DNA of 64,000 nucleotides from Nymphalis io (lineage: Eukaryota > Arthropoda > Insecta > Lepidoptera > Nymphalidae): assembly GCF_905147045.1 (NCBI RefSeq), contig NC_065896.1:9635001-9699000 (forward strand), written 5' to 3'. A model generated the notes under the pieces. The model made no database searches, had not been told where the DNA came from, and saw only the letters and a program-made list of their open reading frames with translations. Position numbers and translations under genes: made by a program. Of this stretch, positions 24,501 through 36,754 are shown in pieces (the first letter of the stretch is position 1; every line of letters begins with the position of its first letter).

Positions 24501-27500
24501 GTGGAAATACAAAAAAGATTTTTTTTACGTATTTGGCAAAAGTCACTTAGTCCTTACCCGTAAAGCTTGTAATTAATGTTATCTTACCGCAGCGTAATTT
24601 AAATTCTTGGATAACATTGACCTACATTTGCACCAGATGCTACAGTTATAATTTATACGAGAAATCCTAGGTCCTGGGTTAAGTATGAAATATGGAAGAT
24701 CGTGACACATCGTTTAAAAATGTTTAATTCTTTAGCATGTTTGTCCATGTTTTGTAGTTTTTATGACAAAAAGAAAGTTTGGTTGTGTCGTATGTGTTCG
24801 TATTTTATTCAAACGAATGTAATGTAAGTAGCCGAGATGGCCCAGTGGTAAGAACGCGGGAATCCTAACCGATAATCGTGGGTTCAAACCCGGGCAAGCA
24901 CCACTGAATTTTCATGTGCTTAATTTGCGATTATAATTCATCTCGTGCTTTACGGTGAAGGAAAACATCGTGAGGAAACCTGCATGTGTCTAATTTCACT
25001 GAAATTCTGCCACATGTGTATTCCACCAACCCGCATTGGAGCAGCGTGGTGGAATAAGCTCCAAACCTTCTCCTCAAATAGAGGAGAGGAGGCCTTTAGC
25101 CCAGCAGTGGGACATTCACAGGCTGTTACGGATTACGGAATGAAATTAAACTTTTTTAAAATATAGTTTACATTTTACTAAAGGTTTCTGGCATGTTACC
25201 ATCAAATAACAACTTTTTACCATCTGTACTTGATCGTGTAGAATAATTGCTTATAAACAAATAAACGAATAAAAGACATAAATAGTTAATGCAAGCATTA
25301 GCTGGTTGTAATCATTAACTATTAATAATTAAATGATAACATCTATAAAATTAAAGACCTAGAATAAAAAGAGATGAAAAATCTTCGACGAGTTTTTATA
25401 GATTTTATTTTCAAAACAAACACAGCATGTGTTTTCGCAACACTTCGATAATAATTCTCTTCCATAACAAGTAAGTTATAACGTATAACATGCTTAACTA
25501 AAACTACGATGTACTTTAAAAACAAGAAATGTCAAATTTCAGGGAAAAAAATATTATGAGTTTTAAACGAAGTTATTAATTCTAATTTTAAAAATGTGAT
25601 CATATAAATTACAATTCCAGAATTGTATGTTACAAAGTAACTCGCGGAAATGACTATTTATTTTCTGTATAAATTAGTTTTGTAGTTATTATAAGTCGTA
25701 TTATATTCATTGGTCTGCCTTATCAGTGTGACCTTCAGCTCTGCGCTTAGCAATGGCAAAACTTGCATAATTTCCTACGGTAGTTTATCGTATACCATTT
25801 TGTTTATATAGCAAACATAAGGCTCAAATTGCGCTCGAATGTTTTAGAATGTTACTTACAATATTATAATTATTCAAGCTATAATGATAACGGGTCGTTA
25901 ATTTCGCGGTCAATTTCATAGTGTACATACTATGACGTAATAATTATATATATACTCATATCTATATATAGATACATACACATAATGTATCTATATACGT
26001 TTATATCATCAAGCACACCGCTGTTTTATAATTTCGACTAAATCTCGTTGATCTGGCATAAAACTCTATGATCTCTTTCTTTAATGTTAAAAGTGAAAAA
26101 GGAGAAAGAAATAAGTATGTAAATTTGTATTTGTATAGTTACCACTACTTCGCAGGAATGAAAAAACACGAAAACTAGCAATATTCAATTTCGTACACGA
26201 TACATTCATTTTTCAGTATATAATTTTTATTATTATCTGTTACAGAATGATCACTTGTTTAATTAATATAATTAATGTATATTTTAGTGGCAGTGCAAAG
26301 GAGTATTGAAAATTGGTAATGTTATTAAAAATGATTAATATTATAAATAAAAAATCTACCGGGTTTTTTGTAGTAATAAAATAACAATCTAAATTTTCGT
26401 AGTTAAATTTATATTTTGTACGAGTTGAACACATGAGCTACAAAAAATATGGTTAACCATAATAACTCACTAAATATGCTTTTTCCTTAAAACAAAGGCG
26501 GAGAGTCGATTATTACATAGCAAATTAATTACTCAAAGCCTGATATACCTTGCATGAATATTTTAGTACACTTTTGTATTTTAATGAGGTGTTTCAAGAG
26601 GCACAGCCTCAGTCTATAGCTCGCGAAGGCTCAATAAACCTGAAACTCTAAAGTACATAGGTATCATTCAGATAGAAACGTGATACTGTCACAGCATTGT
26701 GATTGTAATTATATACATTAATAGTAACTGACATAGAATAATCCGTGCGTTTGACGCAGTTAATTTATTATAATACATAGGTTTACACTCGTAATTCCGT
26801 TCGGTATTTAGATTTCGTCTTTAAAGTGAAAATTCCTAAGGCCACGTTTGAATATGAATGCAACGTTTCTATATGTAACTTTTCACAAAATATATGAAGC
26901 TGCATGTTAACTTTCTTTTACATATTTGAGAGCAATGAATAAAATAAAATAATTACTTTGCAATTAAGTTTAACAAGAGTACGGAAGCATAATGGTCTTG
27001 AAAATTAAATACTATATATAAAATAGAACGCTTCTACAGCATTAATTTTAACATTAAAGCAAAGTATTAATGTAGAAAGCAGACTTGCAAATAGGCTCCC
27101 TGATGCTAAGTGGTCACTTCTGCACATATTTGTTGTGTAAGTCTATGGCATTTCTTAAACTGTCAATACGATGACAACCATGAGTAGACCTATCTACTAC
27201 CATAATCCAAAATAATATTCCCCTCGTAACTTTTATACCATTCACACCAGCCTTTAACAAATATTGATATTTAGCGATAGCATAACTTTGGATAAATATT
27301 ATCAACAGTGTCAAAACTTTAGGACCATCAACGAACATTATATACATAATACATAAACGTTGTATTTTTATATGTAATCGTTTATTTTATTTCAATTACA
27401 GATAAACAGCAAATACAGTGAAGAGCTGGCAGAGGAATGCTTAGAATGGATCAGGCAGATAATCGGCGAGCCCGACAACACCTCGGGAGATATGGACAAC

Positions 27501-30500
27501 TTCTATGAAGTGCTTAAAGACGGCACAGTGCTCTGCAAGTAAGTAAATAGAAATACAAAACGAAAAGTAAAAGTCACCTCAACGTTCGTTTTATTTATTT
27601 TACGACGAACAAACAGACAAAACCGGATGCGAGTCCTGGCTTTAGTTTACATGTTAGTAAGTGAAAAACACATAAGAAGTTCATTTATTTACACAACAAG
27701 TACAATAATTGTATTGCAATATTATGTTTAGGAAGTATGATTTTTTTTTTGTTGAACTCTGGTGGTAAGCAGTCACCACCAGTTAGACATTGGTACTGTT
27801 AGAAATATTAGATCCATCCCTTACATCATCAAGGCGCTATCAACCTTGGGAACAAAGATGTAATAACTTGTGCCTGTGCTATACTGGCTTACCCTTCAAA
27901 TCTGAACATAACATTACAAGTATTGTTTCGCGGTGTATGTATATAGTGGGTGGTACTTACCTAAACGGGCTATTTACAAAGCCCTATCACCGAGTTCTCA
28001 TAATACGACACATTAAACATAGACAAGGTCATTAATCAAGTTTCACAATCAACATATTACTTTTAATTTAAACTTAATTGTATTAATTATAGACCAACAA
28101 TAATAAGCCAAGATAGTCTAGGGAATAATTTTAATATTTAATTATGGAATTTTGTTAAGGAATAAATTAAATTTTAATTTAGGAATAATTTGAATATTTT
28201 AAAAGAAGGGTTTTTTTTAATACCGCAATATCCTATCTTTGTCACATTTATTTTTTAATTTATTTTTTATCTTTCTGTTACTAATTATTCAAGCACTTTA
28301 ATACTTTTATGAAATTTTAATCGGCGCAAGAACACTATGCATGCAGTGTTTGCTTTCAAATGGGTGTACATAAAATGTTTCTAGTTTTAATACATAATTT
28401 ATTAAGATATTATTTATGTATCATCCGCTAGCAAACCTTTAATTAATAAATAGATTACGTGGATTTAAACCGAAGTTTTTACATTTTTAATCGAACATGT
28501 ATCCATTGAGTGTTCGTGTATTCAATTTGTGTTTCTTGTTTATAGCGCAGAGGCAAAGTTAAATTATGCCGTATGTGTCCAATCAAATGAAGTAGCCTCG
28601 CGGAATATGTTTAAAACCTTTCTTTGATAGGAGATGAGTGAGGAATTTGCTCATAGAACATCAATATACTATACGTATAATCAAATATGCCATGATATAT
28701 AAATATTTTAGCATTTTTCATTCGATATTTTTATCAGTACGAGTAACATGAATGTTGTAAGATTAAAACGCAAGAACGGCATTCCGTTAAAGATACTCGA
28801 ATCTCGACCGGTAGGTAATTGGTTATCTCGCACAATTTGCAAGATCTTGATCTGTCGTAAATCTTGTTCGTATTAGCATCACTCAATCTGAGTAGATACT
28901 GAATAAATGCACCACAAAATTGGTCTCGAGGGAGAGAAAACAAGACTGTGCAACAACAAGAAAACAAGGTGGCTTTGTCCGTCTCCAACTTATGGTCGTA
29001 TTTACTTGGTAGCTGGATACCGTTTACTGTATTATGCTCGGGGAAGCTTTTATCTGCAAACAAACTGGGAATTCGATGTAGTAATCGATCGCAAAATATA
29101 ATTGATGCTTTTGTAATATGTAGTAACGATAATATAAAAATGATATAATCAAAATCTATTGTATCACCATTGGTCGATTTATAACATTTTTTTATAGAAT
29201 AGGAAGGCGGACGAGCTTATGTTCCACCTGATGGTAAGTGGTCACCAACGCCCATAGACATTGGCATTGTAAGAAATGTTAAACATCGCTTACATCACCA
29301 ATACGACACCAACCTTGGGAACTAAGATGTTATGTCCCTTGTGCCTATTATTACAATGGCTCACTCGCCCTTCAAACCGGAACACAACAATACCAAGTAC
29401 TGCTGTTTTGCGGTAGAATATCTGATGAGTGGGTAGTACCTACCCAGACGAGTTTCCAAAAAGCTCTACCACCAGTAACAATTTTAGGATCGAGTCGAAA
29501 ATTGAGTTGCAAATATATTTTTCTCGGAACAGCTTCGCTTAACGACAATTGACGTGTTTATTTAGCAACGTCCAAGATAAGGAAAGGATAATGTAGCTGT
29601 GCTATTTACATAGCAAATACGTTAGCTGCTTGATATCAATGCGTTTCCCATTTAAGGTCGTGACTCGAATTCTCTGCGCAATGATTAATTCAGAAACTAT
29701 TACCGCTATTTATTTATCCGAAACAATTATATTTATCGAAAACTTTCGATATTGTATTGCCAATTATTTTGGATTATAAATATAAAGTAATAGGAATTGG
29801 GTTGCTGTTATCCCCGAAACCGCGGCATTAAATCCAAGCTAATGTATTAATGTTTATAATTGACATCGTTAGGAAACCTACTCGTACATCTGTCCGAGTG
29901 AATTCGGCATATTTACTACATCAGCCCACATCAAAGCGGCTTAGTGGAGTTAGCTAAGAACCTTCGTTTTAGCAGGAGACGAGGCTTTTACCTAGCAGTG
30001 AGATATTTATGGGATGTCACTGCACTATATTGTGAACCGCTGTACACTAACATACTTTTCTAAATTTTATTCTTATTTTAAAATATGATAGCAACGGTTA
30101 TACATACAAATAATCATCTACTACTAGTTGTGACTCCATATAAATGTTCCACGGCCAACATAAGAGGATCCTTCTCTTGATGCGAAAGATTTAGCACTTA
30201 TTAGACCATGATATTGTAATGTATCAACACACATATACATGTGGCAGAATTCCATTGAACACAACAGGCTTACTCATGATGTTTTCCTCTACCGAGCATG
30301 AGATGAATTACAATATATAAATTGCACATGAAATCCCATCTTTCCCGGGTTTGAACTTACAATCTTCGGTTAAGATTCACGTGTTCTAGCTACTAAGTCA
30401 TCTCGGCTCTGAATCATCTACTGTCATCAGTCAAAACAGATGTAGAGAATCAATTCTATGACTAATACTTAATGTATGCATGAATGGTAACATAACTGGT

Positions 30501-33500
30501 GGTAGGGCTTTGTGCAAGCTCGTCTGGGTAGGTACCACCCACTCATCAGATATTCTACCGCAAAACAGCAATACTTGATATTGTTGTGTTCCGGTTTGAA
30601 GGGTGAGTGAGTCAGTGTAATTACAGGCACAAGGGACATAAAATCTTAGTTCCCAAGGTTGGTGGCGCATTGGCTATAAGCGATGGTTGACATTTCTTAC
30701 AATGCCAATGTCTAAGGGCGTTTGGTGACCACTTACCATCAGGTGGCCCATATGCTCGTCCAGCTTCCTATTCTATATATAAAAAAAAAGAATTCGTTAT
30801 TATGATATTTAATCGTTAGGTAATATAACAAGATTCCGATTTTGTGTATAAAATTGCTATAGACTGAACGATCATATTTTTAGAGACTCGTCTAATGTAA
30901 TATACATGAATATAAGTTATACGCTAAATAAGAAAAGAGTTAAAAAAATAAAGAGGTTTAAATCCATACAATATTTAGTTGTGTATTAGGTGTTATTGAA
31001 AACGAGAATTGAAACTTAAATAATAACGTACCTTTATAATTGAGTTACTTATATGAATGCTTAAACTTATACTTACCGAGATGGCCCAGTGGTAAGAACG
31101 CGGGAATCCTAACCGATGATCGTGGGTTCAAACCCGGGCAAGCACCACTGAATTTTCATGTGCTTAATTTGTGTTTATAATTCATCTCGTGCTTTTCGGT
31201 GAAGGAAAACATCGTGAGGAAACCTGCATGTGTCTAATTTCATCGAAATTCTGCCACATGTGTATTCCACCAACCCGCATTGGAGCAGCGTGGTGGAATA
31301 AGCTCCAAACCTTCTCCTCAAAAAGGGAGAGGAGGCCTTAGCTCAGCAGTGGGACATTTACAGGCTGTTTCTATGAATTCTTTTTAAAATTAACACGATT
31401 TTTAGTGGTGTCATAATGAAAAAAAAGAATTCCGTTATCCACTATACAGGCTGCATCATCAGATTAGCTTGATAGAATTAAATTATTTATTTACTTGCAA
31501 AGTTACAAAGCACTACTAGTGTTAAAAGTAGGTTAAACTCTAGATTATCTAAGAGATCTAGATTTGTTTATAAAGTAACTTTGTTAGTTACAACTTGAGC
31601 TACTATAATGCACTTTATTAAAAAAATATATTATATGTTGTTTGTACAAACTTTTTATTGAATCTTTGTTGAAAAAACATTTAATGTATTATACTTTTAG
31701 CGGTCAACAGTTTATTGTCACTAGCGCCGAAATTGCAAATTTTAGCTCAAGGGTACAACTTGTTTGAGATTTGATTGCAATATTAAACACATGCATACAA
31801 AAATAACTTTAAAAAAAGCTTGTAAAAACTAACACAACGATTCCAGTTTGAATATAAAACATGCAATAAACTCGACTGACTTAATTTGTCACTCAAGATA
31901 TTTAAAACCCAGATATAAAAAAGCATAGGTGGATTCTTTTAAGTAGATGTTAAGTAAAAATAAGATTTAAAACAAATTATTATATTTTTATTAGCCTCGT
32001 GGATAGCTTATAAAGTTGCAGCTCCCGAGGTCCGTATATCCAAGACCCATGGCCAAAATATACTTGCAAAGCTTATTGGGTTTTACCATCGTGAAATTCT
32101 CAGTAAAAGCCAGGAATTTGGAAGTTGGCAGTGTTTACAATACCGTTAATACTTTTCGATCGTATCGGATTTACTGTCGCATCCGATATTTATTTGCCGA
32201 TAATGAGAGTGAGGGAATACAATGCACCTGTGTCGCGTATACACTTAAGCAGTTAATATCTCACAGTCACCTTTTCTCCGTTGAGAATGGCCGCCTTGAG
32301 CGAAATCTGTCACTAGGACATTATCATATACATGCAAAGTTTGAAATCTGGACGACAATTAAAAGAAGGTTATAATCGAACTTTGTAGATTTGTTTACAA
32401 ACCTAGTAGTACAATCATTGTCTGTATAAGAATATGTTTTACAAAAACTAATAATACTGTTGATACTAAAAAATTATCACTATCATATAATTTAGAAATA
32501 ATTTATTTTTTGTGTCTTTTAAATTATAATTACAATGGTATTAGGTTTTGTGCTAAATCATAATAAATAATTTCGCCAATGTCACGTAGGATAAAGACAG
32601 TAATGAAGGATACACAAAGGTGATTGATATGTGCGATCAATGCGCCAATTAATTTAAATTATAAGTTTGCGCATACAATGTCAATCCTATGTACTATGTT
32701 AAATTCATTTGGCATTCGACATCTACAGGACTTACGAATTTAGTTTTGTAATTGACAATGCTGAACCACTGAATGTCCTTATCGGATATACATGTAGGTT
32801 TTTACTTACGATATATTTTTCCTTCGTCGCTAAACTAGATGAATAATTGAAACAAATTGAAAAATATATGGAAAAGTTATGATACATCTTCAGTTGAGAT
32901 TCGAGTGCTCTATCACTTTATTTTTTCACACTGAGTAGATGGACTGGCAAATGTTCTACCTAATGGTAAGTAGTCAGCACCGCCCATAGACATTGGCGAT
33001 ATAAGAAATAATAACCATCACTTACATCGCCAATTCGCCACCAACGTTGTTAACTAAGATGTTATGTCCCTTGGGCTTGTATTGACACTAGCATACTAAC
33101 ACTTCAAACCGGAACGCAACACACTACATTATTCCCATAATAGCAATACTTATATTGCTATTATGGTATTTTATTAATAGAATAAAAATAATGTTTCAGG
33201 CTCGCAAACAATTTACAACCAGGCATGATAAAGAAAGTTAACGAATCCAAAATGGCTTTCAAATGCATGGAGAATATCAACGCTTTCCTAGAGGCAGCAA
33301 AGCATTTCGGAGTTCCTGCTCAGGAAACATTCCAAACCGTTGATTTATGGGAGCGACAGAATCTGAACTCTGTAGTCATATGTCTGCAGTCTCTGGGAAG
33401 AAAGGTATTTTTTATAAATAAATATGTGATGAGCTCAACTATATTCGGGATACCTGACCACGTAAATGTACAAGTTTTATTCTGAATCCTATCCGAATCC

Positions 33501-34201
33501 GGATTGTGATCGTAGTCCAAACAGTAATATATTTATATTCAATAATAAGCTTATTTTTGTTTCTGTATGGTATCTAATATTTTTATACATAATAATATCG
33601 TTCTTTCTTCAGAAAAGTCGAAAGTTATGTTTATATTTTTTTGTAATTAATCCTCATGGATACATGACCAAAGAGGTAGTTAAAAAAATTTTCTACTTAC
33701 AATTTCCATTACTTACAAAATTACTCTAGGTTTCTATTGTTTTTTTTTACTCACCACGCTGCGACTAGTTCCTCTAAGACAGAAAGGGAAAGCGACAATC
33801 TGATCAGAGAAAGAAAAGGATAAACAAATTAATTTCCATGTAAACCTTAACAATTTGTTTAAGTATAAGATGAGACGAGCATGGACCATCTTTCACAAGA
33901 TAGTATTGAGGGAAAACCTCTCAAAACATTCCGATATATTTTTTTAATCATCTATAAAACAAATTAAGTACACAGAGATTATATAACGTATATATATATA
34001 TTTATTAAAATAATCATTACTATATTCCAGGCGGGCAATTACGGCAAACCTTCAATAGGACCGAAGGAAGCTGAAAAGAACGTACGAAACTTTACAGAAG
34101 AGCAACTTAGAGCTGGACAAGGAGTCATTTCTCTTCAGTACGGCTCCAACAAAGGCGCTAATCAAAGCGGAATCAATTTCGGCAACACAAGACATATGTA
34201 A
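15584..34201 (+). CDS. Chd64: Chd64, calponin/transgelin family actin-binding protein
   Basis: Four exons, 15584-15637, 27402-27538, 33200-33404 and 34031-34201, join in phase to give 188 residues. The N-terminus MANNRAAKSGFAAEAQRK and the C-terminus GINFGNTRHM are the hallmarks of insect Chd64. Residues about 25-130 form a single calponin-homology domain (EECLEWIRQIIGE, LKDGTVLCKLAN, FKCMENINAFLEA, FQTVDLWERQNLNSVV). A single calponin-type repeat lies near the end (ISLQYGSNKGANQSG). Family members bind actin in the cytoplasm. In flies Chd64 has been linked to juvenile-hormone and ecdysone signalling, while smooth-muscle transgelins are the vertebrate relatives. Introns 1 (11.8 kb) and 2 (5.7 kb) are swollen with SINEs. 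Candidate polyadenylation signals lie near 34295 and 34751. All key residues look intact. Confidence 0.97.
16640..16830 (+). repeat. Family B SINE, degraded
   Basis: Keeps GAAAACATCGTGAGGAAACT and AGAGGAGGCCTTTGCAC, in the order of family B. In Chd64 intron 1. Confidence 0.6.
17453..17628 (+). repeat. Family D interspersed repeat
   Basis: Ends in TTTCGCATTTATAATATTTGTATGGAT, the tail also seen at 24380-24400. The 5' part (TCGCCCGCGTGT) is only loosely similar. Confidence 0.5.
17640..19858. other. Part of Chd64 intron 1 without clear features
   Basis: AT-rich intron sequence with some poly-purine and poly-T runs. I see no exon and no copy of the main repeat families. Confidence 0.35.
19859..20161 (+). 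repeat. Family A repeat, near full length
   Basis: Runs from ACTGGTGGTAGGGCTTTGTG to TGGTGACCACATACCATCAG, CATATGCTCGTCC and an A-rich tail. It generates spurious open frames on the minus strand. Confidence 0.9.
20345..20542 (+). repeat. tRNA-like SINE of another family, poly-A tailed
   Basis: A B-box-like GGTTCGATCCC lies in CGCAGGTTCGATCCCGACC near 20420. About 100 bp later the segment ends in a run of A at about 20530-20541. It differs from families B and C. Confidence 0.45.
22430..22520 (+). repeat. Short interspersed repeat, family E
   Basis: Contains TTTAGTTAAACAAC, TCTTTCTATCATCATTGATT and ATTCGAAAGAAGA. Related copies lie at 46408-46495 and, inverted, at 61045-61140. Confidence 0.5.
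22767..22789 (+). repeat. 5' stub of a family C SINE
   Basis: GACTGCCTGGTTGGTCTAGT matches the family C A-box region and is cut off exactly where an antisense family A copy begins. Confidence 0.55.
22790..23081 (-). repeat. Family A repeat, near full length
   Basis: Starts with its tail as a T run, then GCGGACGAGCATACGGGCCA, CACCTGATGGTAAGTGGT and CCAACCTTGGGAAC, and ends CACAAAGCCCTACCACCAGT. Confidence 0.9.
23495..23785 (-). repeat. Family B tRNA-derived SINE
   Basis: On the plus strand it starts with an (ACAGT)n tail, then AACAGCCTGTTAATGTCCCA, and ends with the tRNA-like part containing GGGTTTGAACCCACGATCAT. In Chd64 intron 1. Confidence 0.9.
24254..24400 (+). repeat. Family D interspersed repeat
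   Basis: Contains TTTCGGGCCCCGGCTTCGCT, CAAAATTTCATGATGATTGG and AACAAACAAACGCACTTTCG, then CATTTATAATATTAGTAAGG. This is a repeat I recall as very common in Lepidoptera. Confidence 0.7.
24831..25130 (+). repeat. Family B tRNA-derived SINE, full length
   Basis: A box in GATGGCCCAGTGG and B box in GGGTTCAAACCC, then TGAAGGAAAACATCGTGAGG, GGAGCAGCGTGGTGGAATAA and the end ACAGGCTGTTAC. Confidence 0.93.
25131..27360. other. Part of Chd64 intron 1 without clear features
   Basis: AT-rich intron sequence including a TATATA-rich tract near 25940-26000. A weak family A-like scrap (GGCTCCCTGATGCTAAGTGG) lies at about 27092-27111. No exon is supported. Confidence 0.35.
27741..27994 (-). repeat. Family A repeat, degraded
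   Basis: T run, then CCAACCTTGGGAAC..., CTTACCCTTCAAATCTGAAC and TACAAAGCCCTATCACCGAG. In Chd64 intron 2. Confidence 0.8.
28000..29186. other. Part of Chd64 intron 2 without clear features
   Basis: AT-rich sequence. A 109-codon open frame on the minus strand (28734-29063) has no recognisable domain, so I do not call it a gene. Confidence 0.35.
29187..29478 (-). repeat. Family A repeat, near full length
   Basis: T run, GGAAGGCGGACGAGCTTATG, CACCTGATGGTAAGTGGTCA, CCAACCTTGGGAACTAAGAT, ending CTCTACCACCAGTAA. Confidence 0.9.
29868..30020 (+). repeat. Family B SINE 3' part, degraded
   Basis: Keeps CATCGTTAGGAAACC, CGAGGCTTTTACCTAGCAGT and GAGATATTTATGGG, in family B order. Confidence 0.6.
30225..30416 (-). 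repeat. Family B SINE, degraded
   Basis: Antisense: CATGTGGCAGAATTCCATTG, GATGTTTTCCTCTACCGAGC, GGGTTTGAACTTACAATCTT, ending CTAAGTCATCTCGGCT. Confidence 0.75.
30494..30789 (+). repeat. Family A repeat, near full length
   Basis: ACTGGTGGTAGGGCTTTGTG through CTTCCTATTCTATATATAAA with an A tail. Confidence 0.92.
31075..31372 (+). repeat. Family B tRNA-derived SINE, full length
   Basis: Intact A box (GATGGCCCAGTGG) and B box (GGGTTCAAACCC), ending in ACAGGCTGTTTCT. Very similar to the copy at 24831. Confidence 0.93.
31993..32395 (+). repeat. Family C tRNA-derived SINE, diverged
   Basis: GCCTCGTGGATAGCTTATAA, GCTTATTGGGTTTTACC, AATTTGGAAGTTGGCAGTG and GAGAATGGCCGCCTTGAGCG follow the family C order. 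Confidence 0.75.
32920..33131 (-). repeat. Family A repeat, degraded, next to Chd64 exon 3
   Basis: CTAATGGTAAGTAGTCA, CGCCCATAGACATTGGCGAT, GATGTTATGTCCCTTGGGC, ACACTTCAAACCGGAACGCA. It ends only about 70 bp before the exon 3 acceptor. Confidence 0.75.
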
Positions 34202-34489
34202 ATCTATTGTGAGGTCGTTAATCGTCCCCTTCTTTCAAATAAGTTAAACTTTCTGTGAGAAAGAGACAAAAATATTTGATCACCTTATCTAAGAATAAAA
34301 TCATTGACCTTTATTGTACACTCCGAATAAGACATTTATGCCAAATATTGGCAATTAAATTTTATAGGCATTCCGGTAGTTTTTAAATTGTATTTCAAAA
34401 TTTAATAGAAATAAGCTATGTACTTACAAGACAATATAAGAGAAAAAAAAAACAAATAATACCTATTAAATAATGAATTATACTGAAAA

Positions 34490-34591
34490 GTCATATTTTC
34501 TAGGTGTTCAAGGTTAGTTATTGAATCTCCATTATATAAAATGAATCTTAAAAGGACCACGTTCAAATTGTTTAGCATTTAATGTGACGTC
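34490..34591 (+). repeat. Copy 1 of a 102-bp local duplication
   Basis: GTCATATTTTCTAGGTGTTC to TTTAATGTGACGTC, nearly the same (about 8 differences) as 35211-35312. It lies in the probable 3' untranslated region of Chd64. Confidence 0.85.
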
Positions 34592-35210
34592 ATTCCCATT
34601 TGATTCCATAATTTTGGAATTTATTTTTTTTACTCTTTAAAATATTGACAAATGTAAGTTCGTTTTGTTCTTACTTAGCTTAGTTATAATTTAATATACT
34701 TATTTTTATATAACGAATTCATTATTGCGATGTATTTTTATTTATGTACCAATAAAACATGGAGACTTAAATACAGATCTTAACGCAGTATAATAAAAAA
34801 AATATGTTCAATATTATATATAAAGTTTCGGTAAATATTGTGCCTTCCAAGCCCATAGGGTATATTTTTCTTCGAAGGTGTCTAACAAAGTTTAAGCTTT
34901 TAACTTTAAAATCAAGTGATCCTTGATTGTTTAATTTATTAAAAATTAACTATTCATTCCATATTATATTTATTACATTAGTACGTTGTGATTAACGATT
35001 TTATATAAAACATCTATTCTTATAGTTATTGTATTTGAGGATGCGTAATTTACGTAAATTTGTGTAAGTTTCATGAAGAAATTCGATACTTTGTGGAAGT
35101 ACGTAGAATATATAAGTAATCTTAAAAAATAATGGTGTTTTATTTTATCTCCATTATATTTCATACTGGTAACATTTTCATTTCTTTAAGAATTAAATAT
35201 TATATGTAAA

Positions 35211-35312
35211 GTCATATTTTCTAGGCGTTCAAAGTTAGTTATTGAATCTCCATAATATAAAATGAATCTTTAAAGCACCACGTTTAAATTTTTTAGCATT
35301 TAATGTGACGTC
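35211..35312 (+). repeat. Copy 2 of the 102-bp local duplication
   Basis: GTCATATTTTCTAGGCGTTC to TTTAATGTGACGTC. It lies about 620 bp after copy 1, in direct orientation and without recognisable element ends. Confidence 0.85.
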
Positions 35313-35329
35313 TCTATGAAATTAGAACT

Positions 35330-35515
35330 ATAATATCGTGGATCTTACTGAAGTTCGCGGGATCTTAATTACTGATAAGCACTGATTTTCTATGTGCGTA
35401 AAATTAACTTAAATTCATCTTTTGCTCGGTGGTAAAGAAAAACATCTGAGCTGCATGGGCTAATAAACTACACTTACTAAACTACCTTACGAGCAAGCCT
35501 TTGCCTTTTTTACAT
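35330..35515 (+). repeat. Family B SINE, degraded
   Basis: CACTGATTTTCTATGTGCGT, TTCATCTTTTGCTCGGTGGT and GAAAAACATCTGAGCTGCAT follow the order of family B. The tRNA-like head is nearly lost. Confidence 0.55.
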
Positions 35516-35797
35516 CTAAGGATGTAGTTTAACTTTGGGTTGTTTGAATTAAATATATTTGTGGTTTTTTTTTTTCAATTTGTAACTGATAACTGTTACA
35601 TATGTTAATACGCGGCGATGCACGACGCATTATTTAATCGGCTTCCTACTTCAAGATTTTCTTAGTTTTTTATATATATATATATATATTTTTTTACATT
35701 TCATGTTCTCATTCGATAGTTCGAAATATTATTTCTTTTATATGTATATATTTAAGATAGACTACATAATAATACAGACCAAAAACATTTGACAACT

Positions 35798-36087
35798 TCT
35801 GGTAGTAGAGCTTTGTGCAAGCTCGTCTGGGTAGGTACCATCCACTCATCAGATATTCTACCGCAAAATAGCTGTACTTTGTATTGTTGTGCTCCGGTTT
35901 GAAGGGTGAGTGAGCCAGTGTAATTACAGGCACAAGGGACATAACATCTTAGTTCCAAAGATTGGTGGCGCATTGGTGATGTAAGCGATGGTTAAAATTT
36001 CTTACAATGCCAACGTCTACGGGCGTTGGTGACCACTTACCATCAGGTGGCCCATATGCTCGTCCTCCTACTTATACTATAAAAAAA
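35798..36087 (+). repeat. Family A repeat, near full length
   Basis: TCTGGTAGTAGAGCTTTGTG to CTCGTCCTCCTACTTATACT and an A tail. Confidence 0.9.
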
Positions 36088-36754
36088 TGTACTATTTGTT
36101 GATTTTTATTTTTACCTATATACCATTCTTGTAGTTGGATAAAGTAAAATTAGTAATTTTTACTATTTGAAAAGTCCGTTATCACAAGAACCTATTACCT
36201 ATTTGAAATCAAAAATAACACTGCGTGAGTAAGAATCCATATACATTCAACTATTTCCATCTAAGCCTTTTAACCGATGTATGAAATTCTAGGTAAATGT
36301 AATCCGACGTAATCGGACTATACATTGAATGCAGTACAATAAATTATACAAGAGAGTAAATAAATCTAATTTACTAATTGAAGGTAAAGCAAGTATCATA
36401 GTTATTGGTGTGTAATAGAAAGTTATCTGTAATTATTAATTTGATTAATTATTTCAAATCATATTAAATGTAGGTAATGAATAAAAAATGATTTCAAATT
36501 TGATTATAAGCGCCTAGTGAAAAATTAACACTAATTCTTTGATATGTAATGTAATGGTTAGTTCAAGACTAAATTACAATATAAAAAGTACAATGACACT
36601 GCAGGAAATCCTACAAATCGATTTTTAAAACAACCCTTATTAGCCTTATGTTTTAACCGGTAGCAATCGGTTGCAGTTAGATTCAAATATGGAAAATTTA
36701 AACAATTGTAAAGGATTAAGCATAACCTAAAATAATGATAATAATAATGTCCTT

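Noticed and set aside
24850..24905. tRNA gene-like sequence with A and B boxes
   Set aside because: It is the head of a SINE: no proper acceptor or anticodon stem, and the SINE body follows directly.
24945..25166. Open frame with GKHREETCMCLISL and AAWWNKLQTFSS
   Set aside because: It is the body of the family B SINE, also seen at 23460, 47433 and 57147.
28734..29063. 109-codon open frame on minus in Chd64 intron 2
   Set aside because: No domain, no start or splice context and low complexity of evidence. It lies in intron sequence with no support.
33405..33485. Extension of Chd64 exon 3 beyond 33404
   Set aside because: The frame continues to a stop at 33485 but departs from the known Chd64 sequence, and a GTATTT donor with an in-phase last exon at 34031 restores the family C-terminus.
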